64,000 nucleotides of DNA from PHBD01 sp964578535 (lineage in GTDB: Bacteria; Desulfobacterota; Syntrophia; Syntrophales; PHBD01), in the NCBI GenBank assembly GCA_964578535.1, contig CAZODI010000015.1:1-64000 (forward strand), written 5' to 3'. Below the pieces are notes generated by a model. That model made no database searches, had not been told where the DNA came from, and saw only the letters and a list, made by a program, of their open reading frames with translations. A program made the position numbers and the translations under genes. Shown here in pieces: positions 1-7,698 of this stretch (position 1 is its first letter; every line of letters begins with the position of its first letter).

Positions 1-56
1 AGGGGACGAAGGAAGCGGAGATCATGACCATCGGTCGGTATCTCCAGACGAGATAG
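1..56 (+). CDS. Possible C-terminal end of an upstream protein (partial)
   Basis: One reading frame is open from the left edge to a TAG at 54-56 and would encode about 17 residues ending in RYLQTR. Codon choice is compatible with the neighbouring genes, and a hairpin at 95-119 follows, as expected after a gene. The fragment is too short to assign a family, and a second frame is also open to a TAA near 92, so this could be chance. Confidence 0.25.
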   Translation, partial: GTKEAEIMTIGRYLQTR

Positions 57-94
57 GGATAACCGCAGAAACAGTGGTTTCAATTTAAGCATAG

Positions 95-119
95 CCCCTC
101 TCCCCGTCGGGGAGGGGGG
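95..119 (+). terminator. GC-rich hairpin between the left-edge gene and the oxidoreductase
   Basis: The arms at 95-105 and 109-119 pair over 11 bp with one G-U pair around a 3-nt loop. No T-tract follows, so it may be a weak terminator or a leader hairpin just ahead of the GTG start at 148. Confidence 0.4.
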
Positions 120-147
120 TATCGATTTCTGTACGAGGAGTCAGGCT

Positions 148-1185
148 GTGAAGACGAAGATAACGGAGCTTTTTGGAATTCAGTATCCCATCCTGCTGTC
201 CGGCATGAGCTGGATCAGCACACCGAAAATGGTGGCGGCCGTTTCCAACGCCGGAGGGCTTGGCATTCTGGCCACCGGAGCGTTGGGGGGGGAAGAGACC
301 CGCAAGGCCATCCGGGAGATCCGGACGCTGACGGACAAGCCTTTCGGTGCGAACGCCTCCCTTCTCTTCCCGGGAGCCATGGAAAACGCCAAGATTCTTC
401 TGGAGGAGAAGGTCCCGGTCATCAATTTCGCCCTTGGAAAGGGAGACTGGATCGTCAAACGCGCCCATGAATACGGCGGCAAGGTGATCGCCACGGTGGT
501 CAATGCACGCCATGCCCTGCGGGCTCAGGATTACGGGTCCGATGGTGTCATCGCCACCGGGAACGAGGCGGCGGCCCACGGCGAGGAAGTCACTTCCCTG
601 GTCCTGGTACCGAGCCTGGCGGACGTCCTGAAGATCCCCGTCATCGCCGCCGGCGGCTTTGCCGACGGCAGGGGGCTTGCAGCGGCCCTGGCCTTGGGGG
701 CCGAGGGGATCGCCATGGGCACACGCCTGATGAATACGAAGGAAAGCCCCCTTCATTCGAATTTCAAGAAGCTGTCCATTGAGAAGGACGTGTACGACAC
801 GATCTTCTCCAAGCGGATCGACGGCATCTATTGCCGCGTTCTGGATACGGATGCGGCACGCCAGCAGACCAAGAAGGGCCTTGACTGGATCTCGGCTTTT
901 TTCAGCTCCCAGGACATCGCCCGGCAGATCAAGGTTCCTTTTTTCAAGCTGTTCCTCGGAGTCCTGGCTTCCGGATACAGCAACGCCAAACAGCTTGCCT
1001 ATATGGCCAACGCCTTCCGGTTCTTCAAGGCGGCGACGGAGGACGGCGACGTGGAGAAGGGCATTCTTCCCATCGGCCAGAACACCGGATTGATTCACGA
1101 CGAGCCGACGGTGGCGGAGCTCTTCGAGCGAATGGTGGCGGAAGCGAAGGCCGTGCAGGAAAAGATGGGCCGGCAGATTGCTTGA
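148..1185 (+). CDS. Nitronate monooxygenase / FabK-like FMN oxidoreductase
   Basis: This 345-residue TIM-barrel flavoprotein belongs to the nitronate monooxygenase (2-nitropropane dioxygenase) and enoyl-ACP reductase II (FabK) family. The start GTG at 148 follows a GAGGAG ribosome site. The N-terminus reads FGIQYPILLSGMSWIS, the usual first strand of the family. A glycine-rich AAGGFADGRGLAAALALGA segment (about 170-190) forms the phosphate-binding part of the FMN site, followed by GTRLMNT. The family His near GNEAAAHG (about 136) is present, although the usual EAGGH is EAAAH here. Known members oxidise nitronates or reduce enoyl-ACP; an anaerobe would more likely use it as a reductase. The substrate cannot be read from sequence. 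It converges on rpe across a shared terminator. Confidence 0.85.
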   Translation: MKTKITELFGIQYPILLSGMSWISTPKMVAAVSNAGGLGILATGALGGEETRKAIREIRTLTDKPFGANASLLFPGAMENAKILLEEKVPVINFALGKGDWIVKRAHEYGGKVIATVVNARHALRAQDYGSDGVIATGNEAAAHGEEVTSLVLVPSLADVLKIPVIAAGGFADGRGLAAALALGAEGIAMGTRLMNTKESPLHSNFKKLSIEKDVYDTIFSKRIDGIYCRVLDTDAARQQTKKGLDWISAFFSSQDIARQIKVPFFKLFLGVLASGYSNAKQLAYMANAFRFFKAATEDGDVEKGILPIGQNTGLIHDEPTVAELFERMVAEAKAVQEKMGRQIA

Positions 1186-1196
1186 GGCATAAACAG

Positions 1197-1230
1197 AAAA
1201 GGCCCCCACCCTTCAGGGAGGGGGCCTTTT
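1197..1230. terminator. Bidirectional intrinsic terminator
   Basis: AAAAGGCCCCC pairs with GGGGGCCTTTT around a short loop. A-tracts and T-tracts flank the stem, so it can end transcription of both the oxidoreductase gene (plus) and rpe (minus). Confidence 0.85.
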
Positions 1231-1243
1231 CTATAGAAATTCC

Positions 1244-1897
1244 TTATCCTGCAGCTTTCTTCAGAAGACGGATTCTTTCGGCATAGTCCGGAAACCCGAA
1301 CACGGCCGCACCCGCTACGAAGACCCCGGCCCCGGCCGCGGAAACCTCTCCGATGTTCTCCGGCGTGATTCCTCCATCCACCTCCAGAATGACCCGGGGA
1401 GCGATCCGGTCGATCAGCTCCTTCGCCTTTTGAATCTTGGGAAGCATGCTCGCGATGAACTTCTGTCCGCCGAATCCTGGGTTCACCGTCATAAGCAGGA
1501 GCAGGTCCACGTCCGGGAGGATTTCTTCCACCATGGCCAGAGGGGTCGACGGGTTCACGGAGACCCCTGGTTTCATCCCTGCCTCACGGATCTGATGCAG
1601 GGTCCGTTGCAGATGTCGCGATGCCTCGGCATGGACCGTCAGGTAATCGCTCCCGGCTTTTGAGAATGCGTCGACATACCGTTCCGGTTCCTCGATCATC
1701 AGATGGACGTCAAAGGGGAGCTTTGTACACCTTCGCAGATGTCCGACGACGGCCGGCCCAATGGTGATGTTTGGGACAAAGCGGCCGTCCATGACGTCGA
1801 TGTGGATCCAGTCCGCCCCGGCCTGCTCCACGGCGGCGATCTCGTCCCCGAGACGGCTGAAGTCGGCGGAAAGGATGGATGGGGCAATGCGTTTCAC
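1244..1897 (-). CDS. rpe: Ribulose-phosphate 3-epimerase
   Basis: This 217-residue TIM-barrel epimerase interconverts D-ribulose 5-phosphate and D-xylulose 5-phosphate in the pentose phosphate pathway. It shows the family blocks APSILSADFSRLGDE, HIDVMDGRFVPNITIG, HLMIEEPERYV, MTVNPGFGGQKFI and VDGGIT, carrying the metal-binding His/Asp residues and the phosphate loop. I chose the GTG at 1897 because GGAGG lies 6-8 bases upstream and the protein then begins VKRIAPSILS, as homologues do. An upstream ATG at 1942 would lie before the predicted transcription start. The gene diverges from waaA and ends in a terminator shared with the oxidoreductase gene. Confidence 0.95.
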   Translation of the reverse strand: MKRIAPSILSADFSRLGDEIAAVEQAGADWIHIDVMDGRFVPNITIGPAVVGHLRRCTKLPFDVHLMIEEPERYVDAFSKAGSDYLTVHAEASRHLQRTLHQIREAGMKPGVSVNPSTPLAMVEEILPDVDLLLLMTVNPGFGGQKFIASMLPKIQKAKELIDRIAPRVILEVDGGITPENIGEVSAAGAGVFVAGAAVFGFPDYAERIRLLKKAAG

Positions 1898-1924
1898 AAA
1901 GAGTCCTCCCTTTTGTCTGCCGGT

Positions 1925-1953
1925 TCCATACACAATTGGCATACCCCTGTCAA
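1925..1953 (-). promoter_or_regulatory. Sigma-70-type promoter for rpe
   Basis: A perfect -35 TTGACA (1953 to 1948) is followed by a 17-bp spacer and a weaker -10 TATGGA (1930 to 1925). The predicted transcript starts near 1918, just ahead of the GTG at 1897. Confidence 0.5.
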
Positions 1954-2111
1954 TTCAAGCCTTTCTTTCCTCCGCCCGGCCGCGTCCCGCGGGTGAACCG
2001 CCGGTTCCGGGCGCGAGGGCTGATTGGTCTTGACAGCCACCGGGAAAAGAACCAAGATCCTCGCCGCATCCCCGGTTCTGCAGGGGCAAATCATTACGTG
2101 ACGGGACGTTC

Positions 2112-3410
2112 ATGTTTTTTTTGTACAACCTGCTGATGTTTGTCGTCGGCCTTTTCGCGATTCCCTACTATGCCGTGAAAATGTGGGCGACCGGGAAATA
2201 CCGGAAGAGCCTGACACGGAAATTCGGCTATGTCGATCCCGGTTTCTTCCGGGGGCTGCAGGGAAGCCCGCGGATATGGATTCATGCCGTTTCCGTCGGG
2301 GAAGTGACCGCCGCCGCTCCGATCGTGGCCTCCCTGCGGGAGCATTATCCCGGCGCCTGTCTGGTTGTCTCGACGAGCACGGAAACGGGCCAGGACATGG
2401 CCCGGCGCATGGTCAAGGATGCCTCGGCGTTTCTTTACTATCCTCTGGATGTTCCGTGGGTCATCCGGAAGATGCTCAACGGGGTCCGTCCGGATGTCTT
2501 CATCATGGTGGAGACGGAGCTGTGGCCGAATTTCCTGAGGATCTGCCGGGACAAAGGGGTCCGTGCCCTCATGGTGAACGGCCGCCTTTCACCGAGATCG
2601 TTTCGCGGCTATCGCCTGACGCGCTTTTTCTGGAAGCCTCTCCTGAACACCATTGCGGACGTGGGGGTGATCTCCGCCACGGATTCCCGCCGGCTCGTGG
2701 AACTGGGTATGCCGGCAGAGCGCGTGCATGTCCTGGGCAATGCGAAGTACGACGGCTTGGCTGCCAATGCCTCACCGATGCTATATGAGGAGACGATCCG
2801 GAAGCTGAATTTCAGCGGCTCGGAAGAGGTGCTGGTGGCGGGGAGCACCCATGAGGGAGAGGAGGCGGTGGTGCTGGAGACCTATCGCCGCCTCCTGGAA
2901 AATCGTCCCGGTTTCAGGCTGATCCTGGTTCCCCGGCATGTCGAGCGTGCCCAGGCGGTGCTTTCGCTGGTTCGTTCAGCAGGCTTTGACGATGTGATCA
3001 CCCTCTCGGAGATCCAGGCAGGCCGTCAACGGCAGGCCGAACGGGTCGTACTGGTGGATGTCATCGGGGAACTGTTCAAGCTCTACAGCGTGGCCACCAT
3101 CGTGTACTGCGGCGGAAGCCTTGTCCCGAAGGGGGGCCAGAACATCCTGGAGCCTGCCGCCTGGGGCAAGGTTGTCTTCTACGGGCCCTCCATGGAGGAT
3201 TTCCTGGAGGAAAAGGCGCTGATGGAGGAGGCGGGGGCCGGTCTGACGGTGAAGAACGGGAACGATCTGTATGAGGGAATCGTCCGGCTTCTCGATGATC
3301 CGGAGGATAGGACGCGCCGGGGCGGCCGCGGGCGGGATACGGTCATTGCCAACATGGGTGCAGCGCGGCGGTATGCCGCCATGGTTCGGATTCAACTGGA
3401 AAAAAAGTGA
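2112..3410 (+). CDS. waaA: 3-deoxy-D-manno-octulosonic acid (Kdo) transferase
   Basis: The 432-residue protein matches WaaA/KdtA, the inner-membrane GT-B glycosyltransferase that adds Kdo from CMP-Kdo to lipid A. An N-terminal hydrophobic anchor (residues 1-22) is followed by the acceptor domain with IWIHAVSVGEVTAAAP, carrying the conserved Glu, and VSTSTETGQDMA. Further motifs are VETELWPNF, LVNGRLSPRS-like MVNGRLSPRSF and GNAKYD. The donor domain contains GSTHEGEE, VPRHVERA and GGSLVPKGGQNILEPA. The length is typical. It implies an LPS-bearing outer membrane, in agreement with gmhA at 32.8 kb. It converges on porB with 57 bp between the stops. Confidence 0.95.
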   Translation: MFFLYNLLMFVVGLFAIPYYAVKMWATGKYRKSLTRKFGYVDPGFFRGLQGSPRIWIHAVSVGEVTAAAPIVASLREHYPGACLVVSTSTETGQDMARRMVKDASAFLYYPLDVPWVIRKMLNGVRPDVFIMVETELWPNFLRICRDKGVRALMVNGRLSPRSFRGYRLTRFFWKPLLNTIADVGVISATDSRRLVELGMPAERVHVLGNAKYDGLAANASPMLYEETIRKLNFSGSEEVLVAGSTHEGEEAVVLETYRRLLENRPGFRLILVPRHVERAQAVLSLVRSAGFDDVITLSEIQAGRQRQAERVVLVDVIGELFKLYSVATIVYCGGSLVPKGGQNILEPAAWGKVVFYGPSMEDFLEEKALMEEAGAGLTVKNGNDLYEGIVRLLDDPEDRTRRGGRGRDTVIANMGAARRYAAMVRIQLEKK

Positions 3411-3467
3411 CAGTCCGCCATGCGGGCAGAGTCTTTCCATCCGGGTTCCCGGGCCGTTTCCCGTGTT

Positions 3468-4367
3468 TTAGTCCTCCAGCTTCCTCCTGTACTCCTCCCA
3501 CTTGGCATCCACCATGGCCTGCATCTGGCGCAACTGCTCGGCATCCATCTTCCGGAAGCGCCCCTGTTTTTCCAGATAGTTGATAACGGGCAGGCGATTG
3601 CCGCGCTCTGCCTGGGTTTTGCTGCGGCCCGTGAACCGAAATTTCCCGTTTTCCATCTCAAACAGGGGGAACAGACCCGTCTCCACAGCCAGCCGGCCCA
3701 TTTTTACCGTGTCCTTGGGCGGATACGCCCAGCCCGGCGGGCAGGGAACATGAATGTGCATGTACCGGGTGCCCCGGATCTTCTTGGCCTTCACAAACTT
3801 GTCATACAGATCGAGTGGATAAGATGGAGAGGCCGTCGCGAGATAGGCGATGTTGTGAGCCTCCATGATCTTCAGGAAATCCTTTTTCGGCTGCTGTTTC
3901 GTGAGAATCGGTGTTGTTGTCGTCAGGGCGCCCATGGGGGTGGCGCTGGAGCGCTGGGTTCCCGTGTTCATGTACCCTTCGTTGTCGTAGCAGACGTAGA
4001 TAAAATCCGTTCCACGCTCGGCAGCTCCGCTCAAGGCCTGGATCCCCATATCGAAGGTTGCCCCGTCCCCGGCGATGGCGACAACGGTGGTGTCCGCTCT
4101 GTTGAGGGCCCTGAGCCCCGCCACCAGGCCGGATGCCGATGCCGCTGTGCTGGCGAAGGAGTTGTTGAGGGCGGGCATCATAACCGGCGTGCTCGGGTAG
4201 AGACCCTGGAGGACACACAGGCAGCAGGCCGGAAGGGTGATGATCGTGTTTTCCCGGAGTGCCTTCAGGGCATATCGGTAGAAGAGGGACAACCCGCATC
4301 CCTGGCAGGCCCGGCTTCCCGGGAGGATGTATTCCTTGCTGTTGATCTTGAAGAGATTTTCCGGCAT
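3468..4367 (-). CDS. porB: Pyruvate:ferredoxin oxidoreductase, beta subunit (TPP-binding)
   Basis: The 299-residue beta subunit of a four-subunit 2-oxoacid:ferredoxin oxidoreductase binds thiamine diphosphate and a [4Fe-4S] cluster. CQGCGLSL (about 22-29) gives the first cluster cysteines, and CCLC follows. The TPP/Mg motif spans AGDGATFDMGIQALSGAA to CYDNEGYMNTG. A SSATPMGA segment typical of pyruvate-type enzymes follows. It is the last gene of porG-porD-porA-porB, 4 bp after porA. The complex interconverts pyruvate and acetyl-CoA plus CO2 with reduced ferredoxin. Pyruvate is the most likely substrate from subunit order and motifs, but 2-oxoisovalerate cannot be excluded. Confidence 0.93.
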   Translation of the reverse strand: MPENLFKINSKEYILPGSRACQGCGLSLFYRYALKALRENTIITLPACCLCVLQGLYPSTPVMMPALNNSFASTAASASGLVAGLRALNRADTTVVAIAGDGATFDMGIQALSGAAERGTDFIYVCYDNEGYMNTGTQRSSATPMGALTTTTPILTKQQPKKDFLKIMEAHNIAYLATASPSYPLDLYDKFVKAKKIRGTRYMHIHVPCPPGWAYPPKDTVKMGRLAVETGLFPLFEMENGKFRFTGRSKTQAERGNRLPVINYLEKQGRFRKMDAEQLRQMQAMVDAKWEEYRRKLED

Positions 4368-4371
4368 TGTC

Positions 4372-5580
4372 TCACCCCGTGATGCAGTTGAGCCACGTCG
4401 TTTTCTTTTCCCGCCGGCCCGCTTCCAGATCGGTCCAGCACTCCGCGGCCGCAGCCTCCAGTTCGCGGGACTTCACGTCCCGTCCCCCCAGGCCGGCGAT
4501 GTAGTTGAACATGGCAGGCCGGCTCTCCGTTCCAAACAGCGCTCCCTTGATTTCAGTGCAGAGCGCTCCCTCGTTGCCGTAGCTGATGCTCTTTTCGAAG
4601 ACGACCACGGCCTTTGCCCTGGACAGGGACTTTCGCACTGCTTCCTTCGGAAAGGGCCGGAAGGCTCGGACTCCGGCCACGCCGGCCCGGATTCCCCTGT
4701 CTCGGAGAGCATCGGCGGCAAGGGTGGCCTCACTGGCGAGGGAGCCCATGGCGACAAGGAGAAGTTCCGCATCATCCGTCCGGTAATCCCAGACCAGGCC
4801 GCCATGGTCCCTTCCGAAGCGTTTCGCGAACTCGTCGCTTGCGTCGGTGATGGCTTCCAGGGCGGCCTCCAGGGCGGCCTCCAGTTTGTAGCGCATCTCC
4901 ATGTATCCGTCCCGGAGCACCCCTTCGCTGTCCGCCCGCCGGTTTGGGAAGAGAACCGGATTCAGGCAGCGGGGGTCCTCGGGGGTGAGGATCGTGTGGG
5001 GTCTGTAGGGGGGCAGGTACTCTCGCACCGCTTCCTGCTCAGCCATCTCCACGGGCATCATGGTGTGGGAGAGGACGAAGCCGTCGTAGCAGACCATCAC
5101 CGGTACATAAACGGATTCGGCGATCCGGTAGGCCTGCAGGATCGTGTCATGGATCTCCTGGTTGTTGCGGCAGTAGAGCTGGATCCATCCCGTGTCCCGC
5201 TGGGCCAGGGAGTCCTGCTGGTCGTTGAAGATGGTCCAGGGGGCGCCGACACCCCGGTTGACGCAGCACATGACGATGGGAAGGCGGGCACCCGCAGCCC
5301 AGTGCAGCTGCTCGTGCATGTACAGAAGGCCGTTGGCGCTGGTGGCGGTAAAGACCCGGGCACCGACGGTGGAGGCGGAGATGCAGACGGTCAGGGCGGT
5401 GTGCTCTCCTTCGACCCGGACATATTCGGCCTTCAATTCTCCGCTTTCGATGTACTGGGACATCATTTCCGCCAGCTGAGACTGGGGGGTGATCGGGTAG
5501 GCCGCCACCACCTGTACGTCACAGAGCATCACGGCGGCGGCCGCCGCCGAATTGCCCGTCATGATCCGCACCTTACTCAT
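4372..5580 (-). CDS. porA: Pyruvate:ferredoxin oxidoreductase, alpha subunit
   Basis: The 402-residue alpha subunit carries the pyrimidine-binding half of the TPP site. TGNSAAAAAVMLCDVQVVAAYPITPQSQ (about 8-35) is the family hallmark. YVRVEGEHTALTVCISASTVGARVFTATSANG includes the conserved Glu, and PIVMCCVNRGVGAPW follows. The C-terminal portion has the transketolase-C-like domain with AMGSLASEA. The start overlaps porD by 8 bp and the stop lies 4 bp before porB, so the operon is tightly coupled. Confidence 0.93.
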   Translation of the reverse strand: MSKVRIMTGNSAAAAAVMLCDVQVVAAYPITPQSQLAEMMSQYIESGELKAEYVRVEGEHTALTVCISASTVGARVFTATSANGLLYMHEQLHWAAGARLPIVMCCVNRGVGAPWTIFNDQQDSLAQRDTGWIQLYCRNNQEIHDTILQAYRIAESVYVPVMVCYDGFVLSHTMMPVEMAEQEAVREYLPPYRPHTILTPEDPRCLNPVLFPNRRADSEGVLRDGYMEMRYKLEAALEAALEAITDASDEFAKRFGRDHGGLVWDYRTDDAELLLVAMGSLASEATLAADALRDRGIRAGVAGVRAFRPFPKEAVRKSLSRAKAVVVFEKSISYGNEGALCTEIKGALFGTESRPAMFNYIAGLGGRDVKSRELEAAAAECWTDLEAGRREKKTTWLNCITG

Positions 5581-5866
5581 CGGGCTGGTCCTCCCTTACC
5601 ATCTGGATGGCCTTGGCCGGGCACTCCTCGGCACAGATGCCGCATCCCTTGCAGTAGTCCAGGTCGATCTCGACCGGGATGGTGGCTTTGACGACACCCT
5701 CGGGACAGTAAAGCCAGCAGAGGAAACAGGCTGACTTCTTCTTCACGGCGGGGATGCATCTTGCCGTATCGATGACCGGACGGACGGTGCGCCAGTCTCC
5801 GGTCCGTCCCGCCTCCCCGATGGAGGGCTTGCACATGGCCGAAATGTTCTCGTCTCGTTTTTCCAT
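5573..5866 (-). CDS. porD: Pyruvate:ferredoxin oxidoreductase, delta subunit (2[4Fe-4S])
   Basis: The delta subunit is a small dicluster ferredoxin of 97 residues. The second cluster motif is canonical (CKGCGICAEECP). The first is spread out: one Cys lies ten residues before ACFLCWLYCPEG, so the usual C-x2-C-x2-C-x3-C motif has an insertion after its first Cys. I chose the ATG at 5866 because GAGG sits 5 bases upstream and homologues begin near the RTGDWRTVRPVID block. An in-frame ATG at 5914 would add 16 residues and has poor spacing to its ribosome site. It carries electrons from porAB to ferredoxin. Confidence 0.88.
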   Translation of the reverse strand: MEKRDENISAMCKPSIGEAGRTGDWRTVRPVIDTARCIPAVKKKSACFLCWLYCPEGVVKATIPVEIDLDYCKGCGICAEECPAKAIQMVREDQPDE

Positions 5867-5940
5867 AACCGCCTCGATTTTCAGGAGAGTCTTTGTCGAT
5901 TGCCGGGTCTCCATCTTCCCGCAATGCGACCGCTGCTCTG

Positions 5941-6504
5941 TCAGTCGTTGATGATCGCCGTTTCCCGGTAGGCTTCCGTAACGGACGCAAAGTTCCGGCG
6001 GACCGCCCCCGAGGACAGCTTCTCCTCCAGCGCTTTTTCCAGGTTTTCCAGGGTTACCAAACCGGTGGCTTTGGCGAAGGCCCCCAGCATTGGGGTATTG
6101 ATGATCGGGGCCCCTTCCCGGACCAGGTGATTCTTCAGGGCAATGGATGCCCCGTCCACAATGGCCTTCCGGATTCCCGCCGGGTGTGGAAACTGATCCG
6201 GGGACTTTGCCGTGTTGATGATGACCACGCCCCCCGGTTTCGAGCGTCCCCAGATGTCCGCCACCTGAAACAGCGTGTCATCCAGAACGACCGTAATGTC
6301 CGCCTTCTCGAGCTGGGAAAAGGTGCGGATCGGCTCCTCGGCGATCCGGGTCGAGGCGGTTACCGGGGCTCCCCGCCGCTCCGGACCGAACGTGGGAGCC
6401 GATGTGACACCCTTGAATCCTTCCAGGTAGGCCGCTTCCGCCAGCATCTGTGCGGCGATGACGACGCCCTGGCCTCCCCTGCCGTGCCAGATGATCTCGT
6501 ACAT
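5941..6504 (-). CDS. porG: Pyruvate:ferredoxin oxidoreductase, gamma subunit
   Basis: The 187-residue gamma subunit begins EIIWHGRGGQGVVIAAQMLA, the CoA-binding domain signature, followed by APTFGPERRGAPV and the conserved INTPMLGAFAKA block. It is the first gene of the por operon. A terminator-like hairpin lies only 37 bp upstream (6543-6573), preceded by a small hydrophobic ORF and a strong promoter. Por expression may therefore depend on read-through of that hairpin. Confidence 0.92.
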   Translation of the reverse strand: MYEIIWHGRGGQGVVIAAQMLAEAAYLEGFKGVTSAPTFGPERRGAPVTASTRIAEEPIRTFSQLEKADITVVLDDTLFQVADIWGRSKPGGVVIINTAKSPDQFPHPAGIRKAIVDGASIALKNHLVREGAPIINTPMLGAFAKATGLVTLENLEKALEEKLSSGAVRRNFASVTEAYRETAIIND

Positions 6505-6542
6505 GCATTCTCCCTGTTGGCTGAGTGGTCCGTTACAAACAA

Positions 6543-6573
6543 AAAGGCCATGGGCTGCTCACCCATGGCCTTT
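6543..6573 (-). terminator. Intrinsic terminator upstream of the por operon
   Basis: A perfect 12-bp stem (AAAGGCCATGGG with CCCATGGCCTTT, 7-nt loop) is followed on the minus strand by TTTTTGTTTGT. It ends the short transcript from the promoter at 6746-6774, or serves as a read-through control point for porGDAB. Confidence 0.85.
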
Positions 6574-6596
6574 AGGATCGTCTTGCTTTGTTTCGG

Positions 6597-6719
6597 TCAG
6601 ATCTTCCTAAAAACGATGGGCGTCGGAAGGGACCCCAGAAGGAGCAGGGGAAGGCACAATAGGAGCAGCAGATCCCGCGTCATGCTCTTTGCACTGTCCT
6701 TCCCGATCGCCATCATCAT
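6597..6719 (-). CDS. Small hydrophobic protein (40 aa), single membrane span
   Basis: From an ATG at 6719 this frame gives 40 residues: a short polar N-terminus (MMMAIGKDSAKSMTRD), a leucine-rich span (LLLLLCLPLLLLGSL) and the tail PTPIVFRKI. A second ATG at residue 13 could also be the start; neither has a strong Shine-Dalgarno. It has its own near-consensus promoter 27 bp upstream and a terminator 24 bp downstream, so it forms a self-contained transcript of about 200 nt. I do not recognise a family. It could be a membrane microprotein, the leader of the por operon, or a non-coding RNA with a chance ORF. Confidence 0.5.
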   Translation of the reverse strand: MMMAIGKDSAKSMTRDLLLLLCLPLLLLGSLPTPIVFRKI

Positions 6720-6745
6720 CGAAAAACCCCGAAAAAAGTTCGTGA

Positions 6746-6774
6746 ACTGTAAAACAAGGGATTCTGGTTGTCAA
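6746..6774 (-). promoter_or_regulatory. Strong sigma-70-type promoter for the small hydrophobic ORF
   Basis: TTGACA (6774 to 6769), a 17-bp spacer and TACAGT (6751 to 6746) give a near-consensus promoter. Transcription would start near 6739 and run toward the terminator at 6573-6543 and the por operon. Confidence 0.7.
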
Positions 6775-7035
6775 CCATGAAATTGAGTTTTTCACAATCA
6801 TGAAAGGCCTTTCCCGCCGGATCCCGGACGCGCTTCCGGCTGGATTCCGGCGGCAGGCATCCCGCTCATGCGGAGGAGAAGCCTGATTCCCTCCCTCATT
6901 GTCATGCTGCCGGCAACATGGTATCAAAACACATTCGCAGGATTCGATGCCGGGATCCAAAAGTGAAAACATACGGGAGGACGCGTCGGGAGGGTACGGG
7001 ATCGTCGTTGCGATGTCCGGACCGGGAGGGGAAGG
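6775..7035. other. Non-coding stretch upstream of the ECF sigma gene
   Basis: I see no convincing gene here. A GGAGGGGAAGG ribosome site precedes the GTG at 7036. I could not identify an ECF-type GGAAC-like -35 element. Confidence 0.5.
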
Positions 7036-7593
7036 GTGGATCAGCGGCAGGCAAAAGATGTTGTCCGGCGGATTCTGGAAGGGGAGACGAATGCCTATGC
7101 CCTCTTGGTCGATGCGTACAAGAATCCGATTGTCCAGTTGGCGTACCGGATGACGGGAAGCCTGGCGGATGCCGATGATCTGGCCCAGGATGCATTTATC
7201 CGGGCCTTCCGGAATCTGCATCGCTATGATCAGGAACGGCCTTTCTTCACATGGCTGTACACGGTTGCGCTGAACGGTATTCGGAACCACCTGAAGAAGA
7301 AACAACGGGAGGAAACAAGATTCGTCGATTCGGACTGGACGGACATAAGGGCGGATGACGACGCCCCGGGTATGGAAGAAAGAATGGATGTTGCGAGGGC
7401 GGCGCAGATGCTGGAACGGGCCCTTGAACGTCTGCCGGTGGATCAGCGGGAGGTCCTGGTGCTTCGGTACTACCTGGGCCTTTCGCTGGAGGAGACATCG
7501 GATGTCATGGGCATCTCCCTCAGTGCCGCGAAGATGCGGATTTATCGCGGCCTGGAGCGGCTTAAACAGCTTCTGTCCCGCCGGCAGACATAG
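7036..7593 (+). CDS. ECF-type RNA polymerase sigma factor (RpoE-like)
   Basis: The 185-residue protein has the two-domain layout of extracytoplasmic-function sigma factors. Region 2 (about 20-92) includes ADADDLAQDAFIRAFRNLHRYD and FFTWLYTVALNGIRNHLKKK. Region 4 (about 128-180) includes LPVDQREVLVLRYYLGLSLEETSDVMGIS and a helix-turn-helix ending AAKMRIYRGLERLKQLL. The start is GTG at 7036 after GGAGGGGAAGG. No anti-sigma gene lies beside it: downstream, after 105 bp, is a CaiB-family gene, so its signal input is not apparent. Confidence 0.92.
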   Translation: MDQRQAKDVVRRILEGETNAYALLVDAYKNPIVQLAYRMTGSLADADDLAQDAFIRAFRNLHRYDQERPFFTWLYTVALNGIRNHLKKKQREETRFVDSDWTDIRADDDAPGMEERMDVARAAQMLERALERLPVDQREVLVLRYYLGLSLEETSDVMGISLSAAKMRIYRGLERLKQLLSRRQT

Positions 7594-7698
7594 GATGAGC
7601 CGGTCGTACACCATTCCCAGCCTGCCATTCCATTCCACCCTTTTCTCGATCCCGTTCACGCCATTCCCGAATTTGTCGCTTGGGCAGGACCAGGAAGA

